DNA from: CAZOHG01 sp964579725
Lineage (GTDB): Bacteria > Zhuqueibacterota > JdFR-76 > BMS3Abin05
NCBI GenBank assembly: GCA_964579725.1
Contig: CAZOHG010000026.1
Location: forward strand, 1-48,902
Reading direction: 5' to 3'
DNA: 48,902 nt
In this document: positions 1 through 8,643 of the stretch, piece by piece
Layout of the letters: every line of letters starts with the position of its first letter
How positions within the stretch are numbered: position 1 is the first letter of the stretch
Made by a program: the position numbers and the translations under genes
Notes under the pieces: model-generated
What the model saw: only the letters and a program-made list of their open reading frames with translations
Database searches by the model: none
What the model was told of the DNA's origin: nothing

Positions 1-699
1 ACCGAGCGCCTCTTTTCGTGGCTGGGGCTCCCGTTCCAAAAAAACGGGCACACGGTTCGGATTCACCCCGCTTCTGTGCCGGGTTTTTCCCTAAACATCC
101 CGGGTGACTTTTCCTCGGCGGCTTATTTTTTGGCGCTGGGGGCCATTCACCCCAATGCGGACATCTGGATCGACCGGGTAAATCTCAATCCCACGCGAAC
201 GGGATTCCTGCAAATTTTACAGGAAATGGGCGCCCTGCTGGAGGTAGAAGAAATTGCTTCCGTGCCCGAACCCGTGGGCACCGTCCGCGTGCGTTCTTCT
301 CAGCTAAAAAATTTAGAGGTACCCGCGGACAAAATCCCCAATCTCATTGACGAACTGCCGCTGTTAGCTGTGGTGGCCACACAAGCGGAAGGCACGCTGG
401 TGGTGCACGGTGCCGCGGAGCTGCGCGTAAAGGAATCCGACCGGATTGCAACCCTTGTAAAGGGACTGCGAAAAATGGGCGCTGCAATTGAAGAATTTGC
501 CGACGGGTTTGCGGTAACCGGTCCTACCCCATTACTCGGCGCGTCCGTGCGCTCTTTTGGCGACCACCGCATTGCCATGTCGTTGAGCGTCGCGGCGCTG
601 GTGGCAAAAGGAGGCACCCGACTTCAAGGCGACCGCTGGGTTCGGATTTCCTACCCCGCTTTTTTTGAGGATCTGAAACAGTTGGGTGAAGAAAAATGA
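1..699 (+). CDS. aroA: 3-phosphoshikimate 1-carboxyvinyltransferase (EPSP synthase), 5'-truncated
   Basis: C-terminal 232 residues of EPSP synthase, which joins shikimate-3-phosphate and phosphoenolpyruvate in the cytoplasmic chorismate pathway. The frame is open from base 1, so the gene starts outside the window; an ATG at 76 is internal. Family hallmarks seen are the GDFSSAAYF segment, the LNPTRTGF segment, RVKESDRI (substrate-binding Lys/Glu/Arg) and the late DHRIAMS motif. Family length is about 430 residues, so roughly the first half is missing. The stop overlaps the aroE start (ATGA), indicating translational coupling of two enzymes of the same pathway. Nothing looks degraded in the visible part. 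Confidence 0.96.
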   Translation, partial: TERLFSWLGLPFQKNGHTVRIHPASVPGFSLNIPGDFSSAAYFLALGAIHPNADIWIDRVNLNPTRTGFLQILQEMGALLEVEEIASVPEPVGTVRVRSSQLKNLEVPADKIPNLIDELPLLAVVATQAEGTLVVHGAAELRVKESDRIATLVKGLRKMGAAIEEFADGFAVTGPTPLLGASVRSFGDHRIAMSLSVAALVAKGGTRLQGDRWVRISYPAFFEDLKQLGEEK

Positions 700-1571
700 A
701 CTTGTTGGGATTGTTAGGTGCTTCGCTGAAACACAGCTTTTCGCCGGTCATGATGAATCGCCTAGCCCTGCAGGGAGACCTCCCCTTTGCGTATTTTCCC
801 TTTGAAATCCCCGCGGAAAAATTGCCTCACTTTGTAGAGGCTGTCCGCCTGCTGCCGATTTCCGGATTCAATGTGACGATTCCGCACAAGGTGGCCATTT
901 TGTCCTTTTTGGACGAATTGACGCCCGAAGTACAGGCCGTTGGCGCAGTCAATACGGTACTGAACCGGGACGGCAAACTAATTGGGTACAACACAGACAC
1001 AGCGGGATTTTTGGGATCGGTCAATCGGCTGTTTGGAAAAGAAAACCCGCCCCGGGCAGCCTTAATTTTGGGAAGCGGTGGAGCGGCGCGGGCGGTACTC
1101 TACACTCTGCTGAAATCCGGCACGAAAACGGTTTTTCTTTTCAATCGAAGAGAAGAGCGGGCACGCAAACTGGCGGAGGATTTTGGCCAACTATTCCCGG
1201 AAAAAGAAATCGTTCCCGGCCCATTAAAAGCCGCCTTCTTAAAACAGGCTCTTGCCCGGGCGACGCTCATCGTGCAGACCACTTCCGTTGGCATGTGGCC
1301 CCACGAAGAAGAGGAGTTGCCTTTTCCGTTTGAAGCGCTGCACCCCGGACACAAAGTCATTGACTTGATTTACAATCCGGAAGAGACGCGCTTCTTGCGG
1401 GATGTGCGGAAACGCGGCGCAGAAGCGTTGAACGGTTTGCCCATGCTGATTGGCCAGGCCGCCAAATCGCTGGAAATCTGGGGCTTTCCGGGATTGGAGG
1501 CAAACCTGCTCAAAATAGTCAGTGATCTCCGCGAAAAAACCACCCCCCAAACATTAGAAGAAAAGTGCTAA
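696..1571 (+). CDS. aroE: Shikimate dehydrogenase (NADP+)
   Basis: 291-residue shikimate dehydrogenase, reducing 3-dehydroshikimate to shikimate in aromatic amino acid synthesis. Near the N-terminus, SFSP is the shikimate-binding Ser-x-Ser-Pro. NVTIPHK carries the catalytic Lys, and GYNTDTAGF the catalytic Asp. The Rossmann glycine motif is GSGGAARA near residue 130, and the C-terminus has the usual GLPMLIGQAA segment. Length is normal (270-290). The ATG overlaps the aroA stop by four bases, so aroA-aroE form one transcription unit. The paralogue ydiB (quinate/shikimate dehydrogenase) is less likely given the aroA linkage. Confidence 0.95.
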   Translation: MNLLGLLGASLKHSFSPVMMNRLALQGDLPFAYFPFEIPAEKLPHFVEAVRLLPISGFNVTIPHKVAILSFLDELTPEVQAVGAVNTVLNRDGKLIGYNTDTAGFLGSVNRLFGKENPPRAALILGSGGAARAVLYTLLKSGTKTVFLFNRREERARKLAEDFGQLFPEKEIVPGPLKAAFLKQALARATLIVQTTSVGMWPHEEEELPFPFEALHPGHKVIDLIYNPEETRFLRDVRKRGAEALNGLPMLIGQAAKSLEIWGFPGLEANLLKIVSDLREKTTPQTLEEKC

Positions 1572-1894
1572 AACCGAAGGGGAACACTTTTTTTCTCAGG
1601 CAAAGGGAAAGGATTGCTGCCAAACCTTCTGCCATTTGTGCCTCAAATTGAAGTTGGCGCGGAGCCTAAGTTTATTTTTGAATTCTGCGTCCAATAGGGA
1701 CACTTGAACACAGCCCACCCTTTCTTGCGTGGGCGGGGGTGAATTTTGATCGAATCTTATTCTAACCGACTTGTCGTGGTAAGACCCCAGCCACCGCCTT
1801 TTGGTTCATTTGTGAGCTATTTGGCGATAAATTTCTCAGAATCGAATTAGCCATATCGCTGTCCCCAATGGGGGTTGAACAGAATCTGCCCCTT
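1572..1894. other. Intergenic region between convergent aroE and pgi
   Basis: No credible gene. It holds two short inverted repeats: GCCCAC/GTGGGC at 1713-1734 with a 10-base loop, and CCCC-AAT-GGGG near 1863-1873. Neither is followed by a clear T run on either strand, so I do not call them terminators, although some termination between the convergent genes is expected here. Confidence 0.5.
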
Positions 1895-3307
1895 CTACAC
1901 TTCGTAAATCTTCTTCTCGGACAATTCCTTTTCAATGGCCTCCCGCGTGGATTCAAAACCTTCCCGTTGCATTAGGGCGTACGTGGCGATTTTCCCCTCT
2001 TCTACGCCGGGTTGATTAAACGGATCAATTTCAAACAGCCAGCCGGTGTACGCCGTCGCAATCTCCAAAAGCATAAAAATCTGGCCGATTGTAAACTCAT
2101 TCACGACCGGGAATTTGAAAGTCAAGTTGGGGCGTTGACTCCGCGTCAGTGCCAATTCTGTTGCCTGTTTCTCAGCGTGAAGGAGCTGCGCCATGGTTTT
2201 GCCTGCCAAATAATCGGTTGTGGGTTCTCTCTTACCGAAATCGGGAATCGAGACATCGGTGTTAAAGCGGGCTACTTCGAGAAAAGTAAACAATTTGTCG
2301 AAAGGGCCCTCTTTGTAAAGTTGCACCTGCGAATGTTGGTCTGTTGCCCCCAAGGCCTTAATCGGGGTAGGGCCCACGTGCACCACTTCATTGCGCACAT
2401 TGACTTTTTTTCCCAGACTTTCCGCCCAAAGCTGGCGGAACCAATCGGCCACGCGGTACAGCCGGTCAGAGTAGGGCATCATGACCACAGAACGCTTCCC
2501 CCGCTGGTAGAGCAAATAATTAATGGCGCCAAAAAGGTACGCCGGATTTTTGAAGAGATTTTCCGTCCCGCACCGAGCTACCGCCAGGCCGGCCCCGCTG
2601 AGTAAAGCGTCTCCGTCCAAACCGGAAAGCAGAGCCGGGAAAAGTCCCACCGGAGTAAGAACAGAAAATCGCCCACCAACCCCGGGGGGGATGGCAAATG
2701 ATTGAATTTTCTCCTCGTTAGCCAGCTTTCTTAGAAATCCCTTGACCGGATCGGTAATGAAAACGAGGTGGTTTTTGTACGCCGAGCCCAAAATTGTTTT
2801 TAATTGGTCTAAAAAAATCAAAAAGGTTGAAATAGTTTCGGCAGTCCCACCGGATTTGGTTACAACAGCAAAAAGGGTTTCCCGCACGTCCACCAGATCC
2901 AGCACCCCTTGAATAGTATCGGGGTCAATATTGTCGAGGAAAAACATTTTGGGTGCAGAGCGTCGCTTTTCAGAGGGCAGCAAATTGAAAAAGGGATGAT
3001 GCAACGCAGCGTGCACGGCAATGGGCCCGAGAGCGGAGCCTCCAATTCCAATGTGCACGTAATTTTTAAATCGACCGGCAATTTTCGCTACGTATTCGGA
3101 AATTTCGTCAACGGTTTCCTTTTCAAAAGGCAAGTTCATAAAAGGCAATTCTTTGCGTTCGCGCAGACGGTAAAAATCAAAATGAATTTCCCGAGTACGG
3201 TTTTGCAGCTTTTCCAAATCGTCGCGGGTAATTCCGTGTTCAGTGCCTACATTTTCCGCCATGACATTCGAATAATCCAATCGAATTTCCGGTTTTTCAA
3301 CGTTCAT
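1895..3307 (-). CDS. pgi: Glucose-6-phosphate isomerase
   Basis: 470-residue phosphoglucose isomerase interconverting glucose-6-phosphate and fructose-6-phosphate in glycolysis and gluconeogenesis. SIS-fold signatures are HIGIGGSALGP near residue 90 and VVTKSGGTAET near 150. The catalytic Glu lies in WAESLGKK near 290, the catalytic His in GATDQHSQ near 320, and the catalytic Lys in QPGVEEGK near 439. Length fits the short bacterial form (about 450) rather than the 550-residue proteobacterial one. The ATG has CGGAG six bases upstream. It stands alone: upstream lies the clpC terminator, downstream the convergent aroE. No promoter close to consensus was found in the 130-base leader. Confidence 0.95.
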   Translation of the reverse strand: MNVEKPEIRLDYSNVMAENVGTEHGITRDDLEKLQNRTREIHFDFYRLRERKELPFMNLPFEKETVDEISEYVAKIAGRFKNYVHIGIGGSALGPIAVHAALHHPFFNLLPSEKRRSAPKMFFLDNIDPDTIQGVLDLVDVRETLFAVVTKSGGTAETISTFLIFLDQLKTILGSAYKNHLVFITDPVKGFLRKLANEEKIQSFAIPPGVGGRFSVLTPVGLFPALLSGLDGDALLSGAGLAVARCGTENLFKNPAYLFGAINYLLYQRGKRSVVMMPYSDRLYRVADWFRQLWAESLGKKVNVRNEVVHVGPTPIKALGATDQHSQVQLYKEGPFDKLFTFLEVARFNTDVSIPDFGKREPTTDYLAGKTMAQLLHAEKQATELALTRSQRPNLTFKFPVVNEFTIGQIFMLLEIATAYTGWLFEIDPFNQPGVEEGKIATYALMQREGFESTREAIEKELSEKKIYEV

Positions 3308-3439
3308 TTTCTACTCCGTTTTTCTTTTTGTCAAATGGAATTTAAGCATCGCGGGACAAACGGGCGGGTTCTAACAGAAATAAAATCAATCCGGCTCCGT
3401 GTTTCTACTGGAAACAGGGCAAAATGATTCCCAAAAAGA

Positions 3440-3474
3440 AACTCCCGAAGAGAAGGACTCTTCGGGAGTTTTTC
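3440..3474 (-). terminator. Rho-independent terminator after clpC
   Basis: Perfect 13-bp inverted repeat (arms 3440-3452 and 3458-3470) with a five-base loop, immediately after the clpC stop. T-rich tails follow on both sides (TTTC then TTTTT when read on the - strand; TTTTTC on the + strand), so it could work in both directions. It separates the clpC unit from pgi. Confidence 0.9.
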
Positions 3475-3475
3475 G

Positions 3476-5963
3476 TCACACTTCCTCGGCCTGGTCGGCC
3501 TTTTTATTGGCATCAATATATTTACGGCCAATCTCCACAAACTCAAGGTGATCGCCCTTCTTCCGCGCCTGAATTTGGCTGCCGTCCTGAAACTTCCCTT
3601 TCAGCAATTCCTCAGCCAGGGGATCCTCCAAATATTTTTGGATCGTGCGCTTCAGAGGCCGCGCTCCGTGCACCGGATCGAATCCCTTATTGACGAGAAA
3701 CTCTCGCGCCCCGTCCGTGAGGGTGATTTCAATCTCGCGGTCGTCCAAGCGCGAAAACACATCTTCCAACACGATATCCACGATTTTCATCATGTCGGAT
3801 TTGGTCAATTTCTTGAAAACCACAATTTCGTCTAACCGATTCAAAAATTCCGGGTTAAACAGCTGCTGAATTTCATTCATGATTTTGGNNNNNNNNNNTT
3901 TTGGCCCGCATGTCCTCGTAATCGGACATGCCTTCGCCTTGACTGAACCCGATGGTACTGGCTTTTTTAATGTTGCGAACGCCCACATTGGACGTCATAA
4001 TCAAAATCGTGTTGCGAAAATCCACTCGGCGACCCAACCCGTCGGTCAGATAGCCTTCGTCCAAAATCTGCAGAAGAATATTGAACACGTCGGGGTGTGC
4101 CTTTTCGATTTCGTCGAACAAGACGACAGAATACGGGTGGCGGCGCACTTTTTCCGTAAGTTGGCCGCCCTCCTCGTAGCCGACGTACCCGGGAGGCGCT
4201 CCAGTTAATCGGGAAACCGAAAATTTTTCCATGAACTCGGACATGTCAATGCGCACCAGCGCCTCTTCATCCTCAAAAAGGTACTCCGCCAGCACCTTGG
4301 CCAGGTAGGTTTTACCAACCCCTGTGGGGCCCAAAAACATGAATGACCCAATGGGTTTATTGGGATCTTTCAAACCTGCCCGCGTGCGCTGAATCGCCCG
4401 CGCCAGAATTTGAACCACCTCGTCTTGTCCAATCACGTGCTTGGTCAGTTCCTTCTCCATTTCAAGCAACCGCTGGGATTCCGTTTTGGCCACCCGTGTG
4501 GTCGGGATGCCGGTCATCATGGACACGACTTTGGCAATATCCTTTTCCTCAACCGTGGCAATAATTTCGTCTTCCGATTCCTGCCAGCGGCGTTTGGCGG
4601 CATCCAAATTGGCATTAAGGCGTTTCTCCATGTCGCGCAATTCGGCTGCCTTTTCAAACTCCTGCGCACTAATTACCTTTTCCTTTTGCTTGCGCACCTC
4701 TTTAATTTTCTCTTCCAATTCAATAATTTCTTTCGGAACGCGAATATTGGCCAGATGTACCATAGAACCGGCCTCATCCATGACGTCAATGGCTTTGTCG
4801 GGCAAATAGCGGTCGGTAATGTAGCGCTCGGACATTTTGACGGCAGCCACAAGCGCTTCGTCCGTAAATTTAACCCGATGGTGTTTTTCATAGCGATCCC
4901 GAAGGCCGAGGAGAATCTTGATCGTCTGCTCCACCGTGGGTGGGTCGATCATGATTTTCTGAAAACGTCGTTCCAGTGCGCCGTCTTTTTCGATGTATTG
5001 TCGGTACTCGTCCAAAGTGGTGGCTCCGATACATTGCAGTTCCCCTCTGGCAAGTGCCGGCTTAAACATATTGGAAGCATCCAGGGAGCCGGACGCCCCC
5101 CCTGCTCCCACAATTGTGTGCAATTCGTCAATAAAAAGAATGACGTCGCGCGATTTGGCCAGTTCGGTTAAGATCGCCTTAATGCGTTCCTCAAATTGCC
5201 CCCGATATTTGGTTCCGGCCACAATGGCTCCCAAATCCAGTGTAACCACGCGCTTGTTGTGCAGCACGCGCGGCACTTTCCGGTCAACAATTCGCAACGC
5301 CAGGCCTTCCGCAATGGCCGTTTTGCCCACGCCGGGTTCTCCGATGAGAACCGGGTTGTTTTTCTTTCGACGGCTCAAAATTTGAGCGACCCGTTGGATT
5401 TCGGCGTCGCGTCCAATAATGGGGTCGAGTTCGCCCTTTCGGGCAAGCTCCGTCAAATCCCGCCCGAAATGATCCAGAGCGGGGGTTTTCGATTTTTTGT
5501 AGCCTTCCTCCCGCATGGTGGGTGTACCTTTAATAATATTGTCCAATTCCTCACGAATGGCTTCGTAATTTACGCCGAAGCTCATTAAAATTTGGGCGGC
5601 CACTCCGTCCCGTTCCTTGGAAAGCGCCAATAGCAGATGTTCAGTCCCGATAATGTCCGATTTGTAGCGTTCGGCTTCTACGTAGGACATTTTAAGCACC
5701 TTTTCTGCCCGTTTCGTAAACGGGATATTTCCCATTGTGACCGTCTCGCCCGAAGATTTGACGGTTTCTTCAATGGCTTTTCGGAGTTCGTCCAAATCTA
5801 TGCCGAGGTTTTTCAAAATTTCCGCTGCAATTCCTTCACCCTCGCGCAATAGCCCCAAAAGCAGATGCTCCGTTCCGATGTAATCGTGCCCGAGGCGAAT
5901 TGCTTCTTCGCGCGAAAATTGAATGACCATTTGAACCCGGCTTGAAAAATTATTTCTCATCAT
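3476..5963 (-). CDS. clpC: ATP-dependent Clp protease ATP-binding subunit ClpC (interrupted by a 10-N assembly gap)
   Basis: AAA+ unfoldase that feeds substrates to ClpP. The N-terminal domain has two repeats (residues 1-145), each with GTEH; the two Glu (about 32 and 108) match the positions known to bind phospho-arginine in Bacillus ClpC. The first Walker A is GEPGVGKT at 208-215. A coiled-coil M domain with a UVR-like QEFEKAAELRDM segment follows, then a second Walker A GPTGVGKT near 550. An IGF tripeptide near 670 matches the ClpP-docking loop. The frame shifts at Ns 3889-3898; deleting the Ns and one copy of the flanking TTTTGG restores a single frame of about 823 residues (B. subtilis ClpC has 810). 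The ATG at 5963 has GGAG seven bases upstream. It is the last gene of mcsA-mcsB-clpC. Confidence 0.96.
3883..3904. other. 10-N scaffold gap flanked by a duplicated TTTTGG (probable false gap)
   Basis: Ns occupy 3889-3898. TTTTGG stands directly on both sides (3883-3888 and 3899-3904). Removing the Ns and one copy (16 bases) fuses the two clpC frames with the peptide junction DMRAK-IMNEI, which aligns with ClpC homologues without insertion or loss. The two contig ends therefore overlapped by six bases and were scaffolded instead of merged. Confidence 0.85.
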
Positions 5964-6033
5964 TCCTCATCTCCAGCTCTCTCTTCCCTAAATTTCTGTG
6001 GGAAAATTGCTCTCCTAATTTTTTGTTCTCCAA

Positions 6034-7089
6034 TCAAATATGTAAGCGTGAGCGAATCAAATCGGCCCGAAAAACGTCTCGTTCCAGCGGGCTCATGACT
6101 CGCCCTCCAATTCGTTGAATATGTGCAGGTTGTGTCAGGACTAATAAATCATTCAGAATTTGTAGATCAAGCTCCGGAAGCAATCCGGTTAAAATTCCCA
6201 AACGTAGGGATGAAAAATGTTCAATGAATTCCAGTGAACTGACAATCCGCGCTTTTTGTAAAATGCCTACGGCGCGAAAAACGCGATTTTCCAGGTGAAT
6301 GCGGTCTTCCGCCACAAGCTCTTCTCGCGCGGCACGCTCCTGTTCCACGATTTCTTGAGCGGTACTTCGCAGATCTTCCAAAATGCGCCATTCCGTCCAA
6401 CCCAGCGTCAATTGGTTGGAAATTTGGTAAATTTGCCCGACCACATCGGAGCCTTCTCCGTAGAACCCACGAACCGCCAGCCCGGAGGGTGGTTTACTTC
6501 CGAAAGCCTCTTGCAGACGGCCCACTTCCGTAAGTGCGGGCAAATGGACAAAAAGCGAAACCCGCAAACCCGTTCCTGCATTTGTGGGACAGGCCGTTAA
6601 ATAGCCGAATTCATCGGAAAAGGCAAATTCCAGCTCCGCCCCGAGCTGCCGGTCAATCTCCTCACCCTTCTTAAAAAGGCGCTCCAATTGAAAACCGGCG
6701 GCTAAAACCTGAAGCCGCAGGTGATCTTCCTCGTTGACCATGATGCTCACCTGCTCCTCCCGATTCAAAACCAATCCCGAGGGGACCTTTTTTACAATGA
6801 ACTCGGGACTAATGAGCCGCCTTTCCGCTAAAATATGCCGCTCTTCGTTGGAAAGAGCCGCCATTTCAAAGAACTTGGCTTCCGAGAGGGCTTCAACCTG
6901 AAAACAAGCGCCTTCCACCCGGCTTAATACGTCCATTAGGCGTTCATCTTGCGCACGGTTGGGGAATGGCGTATTCTCTAAATTTCGCGCCAGCCGCACG
7001 CGAGACGACAGCACCACATCCGCTTCTTCAGCATCCCCCTTTAGCCATGGTGGTGATTCAAAAACAAGGTCGGTTAATTCATCCGTCAT
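6034..7089 (-). CDS. mcsB: Protein-arginine kinase McsB
   Basis: Phosphagen-kinase-family protein-arginine kinase that tags proteins with phospho-arginine for ClpCP degradation. Seen: VVLSSRVRLARNL near residue 25 (ATP/arginine site), NEEDHLRLQ near 119-127 with the acidic catalytic residues, CPTNAGTGL with Cys at 167, and a C-terminal RDVFRA (337-342), the RDxxRA allosteric phospho-arginine motif of McsB. I choose the ATG at 7089 (351 residues) over an upstream GTG at 7098. AAAGAGG is about nine bases before the ATG but abuts the GTG, and this start puts Cys167 and Arg337 at the numbering known from Bacillus/Geobacillus. It lies between mcsA and clpC; 70 bases separate it from clpC. Confidence 0.94.
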   Translation of the reverse strand: MTDELTDLVFESPPWLKGDAEEADVVLSSRVRLARNLENTPFPNRAQDERLMDVLSRVEGACFQVEALSEAKFFEMAALSNEERHILAERRLISPEFIVKKVPSGLVLNREEQVSIMVNEEDHLRLQVLAAGFQLERLFKKGEEIDRQLGAELEFAFSDEFGYLTACPTNAGTGLRVSLFVHLPALTEVGRLQEAFGSKPPSGLAVRGFYGEGSDVVGQIYQISNQLTLGWTEWRILEDLRSTAQEIVEQERAAREELVAEDRIHLENRVFRAVGILQKARIVSSLEFIEHFSSLRLGILTGLLPELDLQILNDLLVLTQPAHIQRIGGRVMSPLERDVFRADLIRSRLHI

Positions 7090-7289
7090 GTGACGCACCC
7101 TCTTTCACCACCTTTAATTTACACGAAAAATAGAGGATTTGCAAATAAAAAATGGGGTTCTTTCGCTTGCGACGGACACCACACCCCCTGCACATTGTAT
7201 CGGACGAAACCCCAAAAATCTGAGCTTCAAACCGCCGAAAAGATCGCAAAAAGGCCATTTTTTCTTTTTAAAACAATAAGAAAAACAAC

Positions 7290-7318
7290 ATGCTACAAGA
7301 AACAGGAAAGTCACACAA
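7290..7318 (-). promoter_or_regulatory. Candidate internal promoter for mcsB-clpC
   Basis: In the 282-base spacer between mcsA and mcsB, the - strand reads TTGTGT (7313-7318), 17 bases, TAGCAT (7290-7295). Each hexamer matches four of six consensus positions. The spacer is unusual because mcsA and mcsB normally overlap or abut. Modest support only; no CtsR-type or CIRCE operator is visible near it. Confidence 0.3.
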
Positions 7319-7371
7319 GGAAAGGAATACCGATTAATGGCGCTAAACAGGCGGCGAGACAGGTGCGTTCT

Positions 7372-7887
7372 TCAGGTTTCACGAACTCGAGTTCGCAGTT
7401 CCCGGATTTGGTCCCGAAGCCGCGCCGCTTTCTCAAACTCTTCATTTTCGACGGCCTTTTTCAATTCCTGCCGAAGCTTGGCAAGATTTTGGACGACAGG
7501 CTTCTTTTGTGTGCTGGGACGACTGCCAATATGCCGAGTGTTCCCGTGAATTTGTTTTAGAACCTTCTTTAATTCGCCGTAAAAAACCTTGTAGCATTTG
7601 TCACAACCCAAAAGACCCGTTTGCTTAAAATCCTCCCAGGTGGTACCGCAATAGGGACAGGTAAGGGAGGTGGCTTGCCGCGCAGGCAGCGTGGACGAAG
7701 ATTCCTTTTTGAGAATGTCCAAAATTAAGCTGCCGAAAAGTTTGGGAAGTTGCAGCTCCTTTGCCGCTTTTTCAAAACCCATTTCAATGGCGCAGGACTG
7801 GCACAAGGAGAGTTCCTGCTTTTTGCCGTTGATCACTTGAACAACTTTAACCGTGGCTTCATTTTGAAAACATTTTTGGCACAGCAT
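7372..7887 (-). CDS. mcsA: McsA, zinc-binding activator of McsB
   Basis: 171-residue McsA, the partner that activates the McsB arginine kinase. Four CxxC pairs are visible: CQKC at residue 3, CQSC near 28, CPYC near 75 and CDKC near 95, consistent with two zinc sites. A UVR domain ends the protein (VENEEFEKAARLRDQIREL, about 145-165). Length is as in Firmicutes (about 180). The ATG has AGAAGG eight bases upstream. It starts 12 bases after the lolD stop, suggesting co-transcription with lolED, while 282 bases separate it from mcsB. Confidence 0.92.
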   Translation of the reverse strand: MLCQKCFQNEATVKVVQVINGKKQELSLCQSCAIEMGFEKAAKELQLPKLFGSLILDILKKESSSTLPARQATSLTCPYCGTTWEDFKQTGLLGCDKCYKVFYGELKKVLKQIHGNTRHIGSRPSTQKKPVVQNLAKLRQELKKAVENEEFEKAARLRDQIRELRTRVRET

Positions 7888-7899
7888 CGAAGGCGCCTT

Positions 7900-8595
7900 C
7901 TATCTTGAATTTTGCACGGTCTTTTTCACGCGACCGTCAAAAAGCTCGATGATTCGATCGGCCATGCCGGCCAATTCCGAATTGTGGGTCACGATCACGA
8001 TTGTCTGATTCTTTTTACGACTTAAATTGTACAGAAGTTCGTGCAGCGCCCGGCTGGCCTCCAGATCCAGATTGCCGCTGGGTTCGTCGGCCAGAATGAG
8101 CAGGGGCTCGTTGGTGAGCGCACGCGCCACAGCCACACGCTGCTGCTCACCGCCGGAGAGCTCGTTGGGTTTGTGTCCAAGACGTTCTTCCAACCCCACT
8201 TCTTTGAGAAGTAGTTCGGCCCGCTTGAAACTCTCTGCCCGCGGCAACCCGGCAATCAGAGCGGGCATCGCCACATTTTCAACCGCCGTAAATTCCGGCA
8301 GCAGGTAATGAAATTGGAAAACAAACCCGACGGTTTGGTTACGAAATTTCGCCAGAGCCTCGTCATTCATTTTAAAAATGGGCGTTGAATCGATACGCAG
8401 GGTCCCTTCGTCGGGGCGATCTAATCCACCCAAAATATGAAGGAGGGTGCTCTTCCCCACGCCCGAGGGGCCCACCACAGCCAGTATTTCCCCCCTGTAA
8501 ATCTCCAGGTCGATCCCCTTAAGCACGTGGATTTTCGTCGGCCCCATGGGGTAGCTTTTATGAAGATTTTCCGCCTTTAGAATAACATCAGACAA
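7900..8595 (-). CDS. lolD: Lipoprotein-releasing system ATP-binding protein LolD
   Basis: 231-residue ABC ATPase of the LolCDE/MacB type that powers release of lipoproteins from the inner membrane. Walker A is GPSGVGKST near residue 42, Q-loop FVFQFHYLLPEF, ABC signature LSGGEQQRVAVARAL, Walker B LLILADEPSGNLD, and the H-loop His lies in VTHNSE. The start is TTG at 8595, giving the usual MSDVILKAENLHKSY beginning, with AAAGGA about ten bases upstream. It follows the cognate permease gene by 48 bases, which supports LolD over a general MacB/FtsE ATPase. It also sits 12 bases before mcsA. Confidence 0.92.
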   Translation of the reverse strand: MSDVILKAENLHKSYPMGPTKIHVLKGIDLEIYRGEILAVVGPSGVGKSTLLHILGGLDRPDEGTLRIDSTPIFKMNDEALAKFRNQTVGFVFQFHYLLPEFTAVENVAMPALIAGLPRAESFKRAELLLKEVGLEERLGHKPNELSGGEQQRVAVARALTNEPLLILADEPSGNLDLEASRALHELLYNLSRKKNQTIVIVTHNSELAGMADRIIELFDGRVKKTVQNSR

Positions 8596-8643
8596 AATTC
8601 CGATTTCCTTTCCCGCATCTCACTTTTGCACCAACTTCCCTTT

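Noticed and set aside
1713..1734. GCCCAC/GTGGGC inverted repeat as a terminator for aroE
   Set aside because: Loop of ten bases and no T run on either side; recorded only as an intergenic repeat.
1762..1956. 64-codon - frame downstream of pgi
   Set aside because: Overlaps the pgi C-terminus in another frame and has no SD.
2012..2605. 197-codon + frame opposite pgi
   Set aside because: Antisense shadow of a confidently assigned enzyme gene.
7114..7314. 66-codon - frame between mcsA and mcsB
   Set aside because: No SD, biased Phe/Lys/Cys composition from an A/T-rich spacer, and no resemblance to a known small protein.
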